A DNA stretch of 10,495 nucleotides from DAOMOD01 sp964526035. Lineage in GTDB: Bacteria; Pseudomonadota; Gammaproteobacteria; Xanthomonadales; BPKI01. Positions 1 to 6,236 of the stretch are shown in pieces. The stretch covers positions 1 to 10,495 of the forward strand of contig CAZGKE010000123.1 of assembly GCA_964526035.1 (NCBI GenBank), read 5' to 3'. Every line of letters begins with the position of its first letter. The first letter of the stretch is position 1. The notes under the pieces are model-generated. The model worked only from the letters and a program-made list of their open reading frames with translations. It did not search any database and was not told where the DNA came from. The position numbers were made by a program, and so were the translations under genes.

Positions 1-4
1 CACA

Positions 5-38
5 AAGAAAAAGCCCCGGACATTGCTGCCCGGGGCTT
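5..38 (-). terminator. Intrinsic terminator of the first cold-shock gene
   Basis: A perfect 9-bp inverted repeat (aagccccgg at 11-19, ccggggctt at 30-38) encloses a 10-nt loop. Read on the minus strand, the GC-rich stem is followed by TTTTTCTTT, the classic Rho-independent layout. It lies about 23 bp past the stop of the cold-shock gene at 62-271, so it should end that monocistronic transcript. Confidence 0.9.
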
Positions 39-61
39 CTTGGCGACCTGGGTGCTGACCC

Positions 62-271
62 TTACTGGGGCTGCACGTCGTCTGCCTGCATTCCCTTCTG
101 ACCTTGCACGGCCTTGAAGGTCACGCGCTGGCCCTCGGCCAGGGTCTTGAAACCCGTGCCGACGATTGAACGGAAGTGCACGAACAGGTCGGGACCGCTC
201 TCGGGAGTAATGAAACCGAAGCCCTTGGCTTCGTTGAACCACTTGACGGTACCGGTCTGACGGTCGGACAT
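62..271 (-). CDS. CspA-family cold-shock protein (copy 1)
   Basis: This 69-residue single cold-shock domain protein is a small OB-fold nucleic-acid chaperone that binds single-stranded RNA and DNA in the cytoplasm. RNP1 is KGFGFI (residues 16-21) and RNP2 is LFVHF (29-33); the N-terminal TGTVKWFNEAKGFGF block is diagnostic. The ATG at 271 is chosen because AAGGAG lies at 282-287, 10 nt upstream. The open frame continues upstream to 406, but those residues do not look like a cold-shock protein. It is 53/69 identical to the second copy at 9697-9906. An Arg follows RNP2 (HFRSI) where E. coli CspA has HFSAI. A leader of roughly 100 nt separates the start from a sequence module shared with copy 2, and a weak hairpin (gccgg 309-313 with ccggc 329-333) lies in it. 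Whether it is cold-induced cannot be told from sequence. Confidence 0.95.
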   Translation of the reverse strand: MSDRQTGTVKWFNEAKGFGFITPESGPDLFVHFRSIVGTGFKTLAEGQRVTFKAVQGQKGMQADDVQPQ

Positions 272-369
272 GATGCTTTGACTCCTTGAAACTGATTGAT
301 GTTGAAACGCCGGACGCCATGTGGAGTGCCGGCTGTAGTACTGAGGTTGCAAGGAGAAAGCGAGGTGAA

Positions 370-427
370 GATGGAGCGGATCTTTGGATCTACCGCATCG
401 GGTCACGGTTCACTGTGACCTTGGCAA
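370..427 (-). promoter_or_regulatory. Conserved upstream module of cold-shock gene copy 1
   Basis: Read on the minus strand, this stretch runs TTGCCA (427-422), GGTCACA (420-414), a GATGC (399-395), a GATC, then GATCCGCTCCATC (382-370). The same elements in the same order and orientation occur upstream of the second cold-shock gene (10052-9994). The 13-mer is an exact match and ends 98 nt before this gene's ATG, against 87 nt in copy 2. Here the module also contains the inverted repeat GGTCAC-N8-GTGACC (401-420). It is probably the promoter and/or start of the leader; I could not assign a convincing -10 box. Confidence 0.55.
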
Positions 428-450
428 ACACACAGCATCGCCATCATACG
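421..450 (+). promoter_or_regulatory. Possible promoter for the flavoprotein gene
   Basis: TTGGCA (421-426; five of six bases match TTGACA) is followed after 18 bp by a weak -10-like CATACG (445-450), about 30 bp before the flavoprotein ATG at 482. It overlaps the outer edge of the cold-shock upstream module, so the divergent promoters would be back to back. The -10 is poor and this is a guess. Confidence 0.25.
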
Positions 451-481
451 CCGGGAATTGGAAAAGTGCGAACATTCCCTG

Positions 482-1768
482 ATGCCCGTTCAGCAGCCGG
501 ACAATTTGCCGCAAAGGCTGGCCATCATTGGCGGGGGGCCGGCAGGACTGATGGCAGCCGAAGTCGCCCGCGCGGCAGGATTCACGGTCGACCTCTACGA
601 CCGCATGGGATCGCCGGGTCGGAAGATCCTGATTGCCGGCAAGGGCGGCCTCAATCTGACGCACAGCGAGCCGCTGGCCCGCTTCACCACCCGCTATGCC
701 GGCCGCGCCGGCAAGGTGTCGCGATGGCTCGATCGCTTTCCGCCCGGGGCCCTGCGCGTCTGGTGCCAGGATCTCGGCGTGGACACCATGACCGGCAGTT
801 CGGGACGTGTCTTCCCGACGGATCTGAAGGCGGCGCCTCTGCTGCGCGGCTGGGTGCGGCGACTGCGCGGCCAGGGCGTGCGCCTGCACATGAACCATCG
901 CTGGCAGGGATGGAGCGCAGACAATGCGCTGTGCTTCGACTCGCCGGACGGTCCGCTCGAAGTGCTTGCCGATGCCGTCGTTTTGGCGCTCGGCGGCGGC
1001 AGTTGGGCGAAGCTCGGCTCGGATGGCCGTTGGGTACCCACTCTGCGCGCCCATGGTGTGGATGTGCGCGAACTACTGCCAAGCAATGTCGGATTCGAGA
1101 GCGCCTGGTCGCCGTGGCTGGTCGAACACCACGCTGGCCGCCCGGTCAAGCCGGTGGAGCTGATCTGGATGGGACCAGACGGCGTGGAGCGGCAGCGCCA
1201 GGGCGAGTTCATCATCACCCGCCACGGGATCGAAGGCAGTCTCGTGTACGCCGCCTCGGCCGATCTGCGCGACGCCATCGCCGTGAACGGAGGCACGACA
1301 GTGTACCTGGACCTGGCGCCGGGTCGTGACATTGATGCGCTGTACAAGTCCTTGGCAGCGCCCCGCGGCAGCCGCAGCTTCAGCGAATGGCTGCGTCGTC
1401 GCGCCGGCATCGTCGGAACCCGGGCCGCCCTGCTGCGCGAGCTGGCCGCCGACTGCGCCAAGCTGGACGCCGGCGCACTGGCGGCGCATATCAAGCGTCT
1501 GCCCCTCAGGCTGTTGCGGCCCCGCCCCCTCGATGAAGCGATCAGCAGCGCCGGCGGAGTGGCATTCGACGAACTTGATGACGCGCTGATGCTGGTTCGC
1601 CGGCCCGGCGTGTTCTGCGCGGGTGAGATGCTGGACTGGGAAGCGCCTACCGGCGGCTACCTCTTGAACGCCTGCATGGCCAGCGGAATCGTTGCCGCCG
1701 AGGGCGCCATCGCCTGGCTCAAGGCCGCACGTGATAGTCGCCCTGCACCACCCACTTGTATGTCGTGA
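482..1768 (+). CDS. BaiN/YhiN-like FAD-binding flavoprotein (TIGR03862 type)
   Basis: This 428-residue protein belongs to the HI0933-like NAD(P)/FAD-dependent oxidoreductase family, closest as I recall it to the TIGR03862 subgroup. The Rossmann motif IIGGGPAGLMAAE (15-27) binds the FAD ADP moiety. SPGRKILIAGKGGLNLTHS (44-62) is the second family hallmark, GSSGRVFPTDLKAAPLLR (105-122) the third, and the C-terminal CAGEMLDWEAPTGGYLLNAC (379-398) is the closing FAD-binding segment. Length is normal for the group. The substrate is unknown for TIGR03862 members; BaiN itself acts in gut bile-acid reduction, which should not be transferred. ATG 482 is preferred although no good Shine-Dalgarno is visible; a TTG at 458 would add eight residues. 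The last 50 bp overlap the 3' end of proA on the other strand. Confidence 0.9.
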   Translation: MPVQQPDNLPQRLAIIGGGPAGLMAAEVARAAGFTVDLYDRMGSPGRKILIAGKGGLNLTHSEPLARFTTRYAGRAGKVSRWLDRFPPGALRVWCQDLGVDTMTGSSGRVFPTDLKAAPLLRGWVRRLRGQGVRLHMNHRWQGWSADNALCFDSPDGPLEVLADAVVLALGGGSWAKLGSDGRWVPTLRAHGVDVRELLPSNVGFESAWSPWLVEHHAGRPVKPVELIWMGPDGVERQRQGEFIITRHGIEGSLVYAASADLRDAIAVNGGTTVYLDLAPGRDIDALYKSLAAPRGSRSFSEWLRRRAGIVGTRAALLRELAADCAKLDAGALAAHIKRLPLRLLRPRPLDEAISSAGGVAFDELDDALMLVRRPGVFCAGEMLDWEAPTGGYLLNACMASGIVAAEGAIAWLKAARDSRPAPPTCMS

Positions 1769-2990
1769 GTTCGACCAGACCCATCGGCCCGCGCGCCTGG
1801 ACGCGCTGCGTCGATACCGCCACCTCGGCGCCCAGCCCGAACTGCGCGCCGTCGGTGAAGCGGGTACTGGCGTTGGCGTAGACGGCGGCAGAGTCGACTT
1901 CTGCGAGAAAGCGGGCCACGGCACCCGCGTCGTCACTGAGTATGCCGTCGGAATGACCGGTGCCGTGACGGCCGATATGGGCAATCGCCTCGTCCATGTC
2001 GTCGACCACCTTCAAACCCAGTATCAGCGAGAGCCACTCGGTGTCGAAGTCTTCGCTGATCGCAGGGTGCACACCGGCCATTCCCTCGACGAGTGCCAGG
2101 GCGCGAGGCTCGGCGCGAAAGCTCACACCCTCACCGCCGAGGCGCTTTACCACCCGCGGCAGCACGGATGCGGCAATCTGCTCGTGAACCAGCAGCGTGT
2201 CGAGTGCGTTGCACACGGTGGGGCGTTGCACCTTGGCGTTCTCGATCAGCGGCAGCGCGCGCTCGAGATCGACGGCCGGATCGACGTACAGGTGACAGAT
2301 GCCGATGCCGCCTGTCACGACCGGAATGCGGCTCTTCTCCAGGCAAAGCTTCTGCAGTGCCTGGCCGCCACGCGGGATGATCAGGTCGACGCTGCCTGCG
2401 CAGTCCAGCAGTTCCAGTACCGACGCGCGGTCCTGGCGGTCGATGAACTGCACCACGTCGACGGGTAACGATGACGATCGCAGCGCCTGGTGCACGCAGG
2501 CGACCAATGTCCGGTTGCTGTTCAAGGTCTCGCGACCGCCGCGCAGCAGCACCGCGTTGCCGGATTTGAGGGCCAGCCCGGCGACGTCGATGGTGACGTT
2601 GGGCCGCGCCTCGTAGATCACCCCCAGCACCCCCAGCGGCACCCGCTGGCGCGCAATGTGCAGGCCGTTTTCGAGGGTTCGCTGGCCATACCGCTCCGCC
2701 AGCGGATCGGGCAAGTCGGCGACGCCGCGCAGGTCAGCGACGACACCGGCCAGACGTGTGTCATCAAGGCGCAGGCGATCAATCAGGGCTGCGTCAAGCC
2801 CGTCCGCCCTGCCCGCCTCCACATCGATCTGGTTGGCATCGAGGATGAGTGACTGGCTCGCTTCGATGCGCTCGGCCAGTATCAGCAGCAGGTCGCGACG
2901 TAGATCCGTCGAACTGCGCGCAAGGGTCGGCCAGGCATCGCGCGCGGCGCGCGCCTGGACCGCCACCGGGTTGTTGCCAACGTCCTTCAC
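1719..2990 (-). CDS. proA: Gamma-glutamyl phosphate reductase (ProA)
   Basis: This 423-residue enzyme (E. coli ProA is 417) reduces L-glutamyl-5-phosphate with NADPH to glutamate-5-semialdehyde, the second step of proline synthesis. It has the aldehyde-dehydrogenase fold. The catalytic Cys is C260 in AKVQRPTVCNALDTLLV. Other family signatures are GVIYEARPNVTID (123-135), the KSGNAVLLRGG block (142-152), IPRGG (205-209), VVTGGIGICHLYVD (224-237) and the C-terminal GPMGLVELTTYKW (401-413). The start is the GTG at 2990-2988, which overlaps the proB stop as GTGA. No Shine-Dalgarno precedes it, so translation probably depends on reinitiation after ProB. Starts further upstream lie inside proB in another frame and add unrelated residues. 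No terminator is visible beyond its stop, which lies inside the opposing flavoprotein gene. Confidence 0.97.
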   Translation of the reverse strand: MKDVGNNPVAVQARAARDAWPTLARSSTDLRRDLLLILAERIEASQSLILDANQIDVEAGRADGLDAALIDRLRLDDTRLAGVVADLRGVADLPDPLAERYGQRTLENGLHIARQRVPLGVLGVIYEARPNVTIDVAGLALKSGNAVLLRGGRETLNSNRTLVACVHQALRSSSLPVDVVQFIDRQDRASVLELLDCAGSVDLIIPRGGQALQKLCLEKSRIPVVTGGIGICHLYVDPAVDLERALPLIENAKVQRPTVCNALDTLLVHEQIAASVLPRVVKRLGGEGVSFRAEPRALALVEGMAGVHPAISEDFDTEWLSLILGLKVVDDMDEAIAHIGRHGTGHSDGILSDDAGAVARFLAEVDSAAVYANASTRFTDGAQFGLGAEVAVSTQRVQARGPMGLVELTTYKWVVQGDYHVRP

Positions 2991-4087
2991 AGCAGCACCA
3001 GATTGTTGCGGTGGATGGCTTCGTCGCCGTAGTGATAGCCGAGCAGCGCTTCGATGGCAGCCGAACGCTGGCCGCACAGACGGCGCAGGTCGCCCGCATC
3101 GTAGTTGACCAGACCGCGACCGATTTCAACGCCGCCGGGATCGACCACGCGCACCGGATCGCCGCGATGGAAGCGCGCCTGGACGCCGCGCAAACCGACC
3201 GTCAGCAGGCTGCGGCCCGAATGCAGAGCCTTGGCAGCACCGGCGTCGACCACCAGCGCCGCCTCAAGCTGCCCCAGCGACAGCAGGTAACGCTTTCGCG
3301 CCTGCACACGGCCACCCTCGGCATGGAAGCGCGTGCCGATGCGCTCGCCGCCGACGATCCGGCGCACCAGCCCGGGTTCGGCGCCGTTGCAGATCACCAC
3401 CGTGCAGCCGGCTCGCCGGGCAAGCTCGGCAGCCTTCAGCTTGGTCGCCATGCCGCCGGTGCCAAGCGATCCGGAAACACCGGCCACCGCGTTTCGTAGA
3501 CGATCGGGAATGGCGCCCGACTCCACCTCCTCGATCAGCCGCGCATCGGCATGCTGTGCCGGATCGCGGTCGAAAATGCCCTCGCGGTCAGTGAGCATCA
3601 CCAGCAGATCGGCCTCGACCAGGCCGGCAACGCGCGCCGACAGCGTGTCGTTGTCGCCGAGACGGATTTCCTCGGTGGCCACGGTATCGTTCTCGTTGAC
3701 CACCGGCACGATACCGCGCTCGATCAGTCCCAGCAGCGTATTGCGCGCATTGAGATAGCCGCGACGCCGCTCGAGGTCGGCGCGGGTCAGCAGGATCTGC
3801 GCGGCGAAAGCGCCGCGCTCGGCGAACAGCTGCTGCCACATGGCCATCAGTCCGGGCTGACCGACCGCCGCGAGCTGCTGTTTTTCCGTAACGCTGGCGG
3901 CGTTGCCGGACAGCCCCAGCATGGCCCGTCCGCAGGCCACTGCGCCGGAACTGACCAGGGTCACCGCGTGGCCGTCGCCGCGCAGCCCCATCACCTCGTC
4001 GGCCAGTGCTGCCAGCCGCGCGCGGTCGGGCGCCGCACCGCCGGCGGTCACGGTCGAGGAACCGAGTTTGATGACCAGTCGCGTCAT
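2987..4087 (-). CDS. proB: Glutamate 5-kinase (ProB) with PUA domain
   Basis: This 366-residue kinase (E. coli ProB is 367) phosphorylates L-glutamate with ATP to L-glutamyl-5-phosphate, the first and usually proline-inhibited step of proline synthesis. The amino-acid kinase domain covers about residues 1-255: VIKLGSS (5-11), VSSGAVACGR (45-54), LTRAD (100-104), VNENDTVATEEIRLGDND (130-147), LTDREGIFDRDP (165-176) and GTGGMATKLKAA (209-220). A PUA domain follows at about 270-350, as in the full-length gammaproteobacterial form. The ATG at 4087 has a modest GGAG upstream (complement of 4091-4095). An open frame continues upstream to 4708 but lies antisense to tyrA and is not ProB-like. It is first in the proB-proA operon and divergent from tyrA. 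Confidence 0.97.
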   Translation of the reverse strand: MTRLVIKLGSSTVTAGGAAPDRARLAALADEVMGLRGDGHAVTLVSSGAVACGRAMLGLSGNAASVTEKQQLAAVGQPGLMAMWQQLFAERGAFAAQILLTRADLERRRGYLNARNTLLGLIERGIVPVVNENDTVATEEIRLGDNDTLSARVAGLVEADLLVMLTDREGIFDRDPAQHADARLIEEVESGAIPDRLRNAVAGVSGSLGTGGMATKLKAAELARRAGCTVVICNGAEPGLVRRIVGGERIGTRFHAEGGRVQARKRYLLSLGQLEAALVVDAGAAKALHSGRSLLTVGLRGVQARFHRGDPVRVVDPGGVEIGRGLVNYDAGDLRRLCGQRSAAIEALLGYHYGDEAIHRNNLVLL

Positions 4088-4204
4088 GCGCTCCAGTGGA
4101 CACCATGCTGCGATGCGACACAAGACTTCCGAGAGTGCCCCACCCTCTTCCACCCTGCCCCGCGGTGTGGAATGCTGCAATGCCGCAGCCACCCCGGATC
4201 GCCC
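4088..4204. promoter_or_regulatory. Divergent proB/tyrA intergenic region with an inverted repeat
   Basis: These 117 bp must carry the promoters of both proB (leftward) and tyrA (rightward) if neither is read from further away. I could not assign credible -35/-10 pairs. The one visible structure is an exact 6-bp inverted repeat, TTCCAC (4148-4153) and GTGGAA (4167-4172), with a 13-nt GC-rich spacer. It does not match the E. coli TyrR box (TGTAAA-N6-TTTACA), so its role is unknown. Confidence 0.35.
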
Positions 4205-5314
4205 GTGGAAGACCTGAAGTCCCTGCGCGCCGACCTTGACCAGGTCGACGCCGAACTGGTCGCCAAGGCCGCCGAGCGGCAGCGTATCGTCGCCGCGATC
4301 GGCCGCTTCAAGCAGAGCCAGGGCCGCCAGCTTCGCGACTACGCGCGCGAACGCGAAGTATTGGAGCGCGCCGCCGCCAATGCCTTGCAGCACGGTATCG
4401 CTCCGCAGCTGGCGCAATCCCTGCTGATGCAGCTGATCGAAGCCTCGCTGACCAGTCAGGAGCAGGATCGCCTCAGTGCCGACGCCGGTGGCGCGGGCCG
4501 ACGTGCTCTGCTGATCGGCGGCGGCGGCCGCATGGGTCGCTGGTTCGCCCGCTTCCTGCAGGCCCAGGACTGGAACGTCAGCGTCTGCGACCCCGCGGGC
4601 AGCCCCGAGGGCTTTCCGCTTGTCGAGGACTGGAGGTCCTGCGTGAGCGACGTCGAACTGGTGGTGGTTGCCGCGCCGCTGCGCGCCAGCGCCAGCATCC
4701 TTCTGCAACTTGCCGCAGTGAAACCCGCCGGGGTGGTCCTGGAGATCGGCTCGATCAAAGCGCCGCTGGCCGCGTCACTGCGCGCGCTGTCGAGCGCCGG
4801 CGTTGCGGTGGCCTCGCTGCATCCCCTGTTCGGCCCCTCGTCCAACCTGCTGGCGGGTCGTCACGTGGTATTCGTCGACCTCGGCAGCGAGCCGGCCAAC
4901 GCGCTGGCCCGGGAGCTGTTCCAGGCCACCATGGCGGCGGTCGTGGAAATGCCGTTGGACACGCACGATCGCCTGATGGCCTATGTGCTCGGTCTGTCGC
5001 ACGCGCTGAACATCGCCTTCTTCTCGGCGTTGGCCGACAGCCATCAGGAAGCGGTGCAGCTGTACGCCATTTCCAGCACCACTTTCGACCGCCAGCTCGC
5101 CATCGCCGGGGATGTCGCGGCCGAGAATCCCGATCTGTACTTCGAAATCCAGCGCCTGAATCCGCACGGCAGCGAGGCCCGTGCGGCGCTTCGCAAGGCG
5201 CTGAACCGCCTGTGCGATGCTGTCGACGCCGGCAACGACGATGCCTTCCGCGCCATGATGCAGGAAGGCGATCGCTGGCTCGCCCAACTACGTTCGGAAA
5301 GGAGCGAACGATGA
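4205..5314 (+). CDS. tyrA: Bifunctional chorismate mutase/prephenate dehydrogenase (T-protein)
   Basis: This 369-residue fusion converts chorismate to prephenate and then, with NAD+, to 4-hydroxyphenylpyruvate for tyrosine synthesis. The AroQ chorismate mutase domain is residues 1-90 and keeps the expected polar set: R8, R25, K36, D45, R48, E49 and Q85. The dehydrogenase follows, with the dinucleotide motif GGGGRMG (105-111), the catalytic His in SLHPLFGPSS (H206) and H266 in GLSHALN. Aligned by eye with E. coli TyrA, the conserved prephenate-binding Arg (E. coli R294) falls on D303 and the pocket Ser before VPI falls on A156, so the pocket looks altered; R296 lies nearby. The start is GTG 4205, matching where family members begin; an in-frame ATG at 4172 would add 11 unlikely residues. 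No strong Shine-Dalgarno is seen. The stop overlaps the next start as ATGA. Confidence 0.93.
   Translation: MEDLKSLRADLDQVDAELVAKAAERQRIVAAIGRFKQSQGRQLRDYAREREVLERAAANALQHGIAPQLAQSLLMQLIEASLTSQEQDRLSADAGGAGRRALLIGGGGRMGRWFARFLQAQDWNVSVCDPAGSPEGFPLVEDWRSCVSDVELVVVAAPLRASASILLQLAAVKPAGVVLEIGSIKAPLAASLRALSSAGVAVASLHPLFGPSSNLLAGRHVVFVDLGSEPANALARELFQATMAAVVEMPLDTHDRLMAYVLGLSHALNIAFFSALADSHQEAVQLYAISSTTFDRQLAIAGDVAAENPDLYFEIQRLNPHGSEARAALRKALNRLCDAVDAGNDDAFRAMMQEGDRWLAQLRSERSER
5299..5304 (+). promoter_or_regulatory. Ribosome binding site that fixes the phzF-like start
   Basis: AAGGAG lies 6 nt before the ATG at 5311, inside the last codons of tyrA. This strong site selects the ATG that overlaps the tyrA stop, rather than an earlier in-frame start at 5212 inside tyrA. 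Confidence 0.85.
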
Positions 5315-6180
5315 GCGCGCTGACCTTCCTGCAGCTCGATGTGTTCCCTGCCAGTCTCGGCGGCGGCAACCCTCTGGGCGTGGTGCACGGCGCCACATCC
5401 TGGTCCACGGAGACCATGCAGCGTTTCGCGGCCTGGACCAACCTGGTGGAAACCACGTTCCTCCTGCCGGCGCGCATGGAGGACACCAACTACCGGCTGC
5501 GCATCTTTACGCCCAAACGCGAAATTCCCTTTGCCGGACATCCAAGCATCGGTACCGCGCACGCCGCATTGGAACTCGGGCTGGTCAACGAGCGCCACGG
5601 CCTGGCGCAGGACTGCGACGCCGGCGTACTGCCATTGCGGATCGAAGGCAGCGGCGTCGAAAGACGCATCTTCATCCAGGCGCCGCGGGCGAAGGTGATC
5701 AAGCGCGGGCTGGACGCGGAACCGGGGTTGACCGCGCTGCTGCGTGGACTTCCGATGGGTGCGCTGCCGCCGGCTTTCGTCGAAGGCGGGCGACGCTGGT
5801 GGGTGGCCGAAATCGCCGACGAGAAAGCACTGCGCGGCTGGCACCCCGACCACCTGGCCATTGCTGCGCTGGCGCACGCCACCGACAGTCTTGGGCTGAC
5901 CCTGTTCGCGCGCAGCCACAGCGGCGATTTCGATCTGGTAGTGCGCGCGTTCCCGGCCGGTGTCGGTATTGCCGAGGACCCGGCGTCCGGTGCCGCCAAT
6001 GGCCTTGTCGCAGCCTATCTCGCTGAGTACGGAAGCGCCGATGAACGCTGCTTCCGCGTCAGCCAGGGCCGCGAAATCGGGCACGATGCGGCCATCCATC
6101 TGGCCATCGCCGAGGATGACAATGTCTGGGTCGGCGGCCGCGTCCAGACCATCGTTCGCGGCGATCTCCACTGGAAGTAG
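5311..6180 (+). CDS. PhzF-family isomerase/epimerase-like protein
   Basis: This 289-residue protein belongs to the PhzF/YddE family, whose two halves share a diaminopimelate-epimerase-like fold. PhzF itself isomerises trans-2,3-dihydro-3-hydroxyanthranilate in phenazine synthesis, but most bacterial homologues have no known substrate. Visible hallmarks are QLDVFPASLGGGNPLGVV (8-25), the catalytic Glu in NLVETTFLL (E47), IFTPKREIPFAGHPSIGTAH (65-84) and GIAEDPASGAANG (219-231). In the C-terminal SQGREIGHD segment, GHD stands where many members have GRP. The start overlaps the tyrA stop (ATGA) with a strong AAGGAG, so the two are co-translated. That hints at an aromatic or chorismate-derived substrate, which is inference only. 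No other phenazine genes are in the window. Confidence 0.9.
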   Translation: MSALTFLQLDVFPASLGGGNPLGVVHGATSWSTETMQRFAAWTNLVETTFLLPARMEDTNYRLRIFTPKREIPFAGHPSIGTAHAALELGLVNERHGLAQDCDAGVLPLRIEGSGVERRIFIQAPRAKVIKRGLDAEPGLTALLRGLPMGALPPAFVEGGRRWWVAEIADEKALRGWHPDHLAIAALAHATDSLGLTLFARSHSGDFDLVVRAFPAGVGIAEDPASGAANGLVAAYLAEYGSADERCFRVSQGREIGHDAAIHLAIAEDDNVWVGGRVQTIVRGDLHWK

Positions 6181-6236
6181 AAAGCCGGCCGCACGGCGCT
6201 GCCACGCCTGCCCGACCTGTGCCATCCTTTCCACGC

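Noticed and set aside
458..481. TTG start for the flavoprotein giving eight more residues
   Set aside because: No ribosome site supports it, and the extra residues precede an already complete N-terminus; the ATG at 482 is simpler.
286..1329. A 347-codon plus-strand frame overlapping the flavoprotein, and antisense frames at 410-1054 and 694-1494
   Set aside because: They are Arg/Ala/Pro-rich shadows in other frames of the flavoprotein gene, whose FAD motifs run through the whole region.
4172..4204. ATG start for tyrA adding 11 residues
   Set aside because: The added Cys/His/Pro-rich stretch does not resemble the AroQ N-terminus, which begins within a few residues of the conserved LR-D motif; GTG 4205 fits the family.
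5311..6180. Phenazine biosynthesis locus
   Set aside because: Only a PhzF-family gene is present; no phzA/B, phzD, phzE or phzG homologue is in the window.
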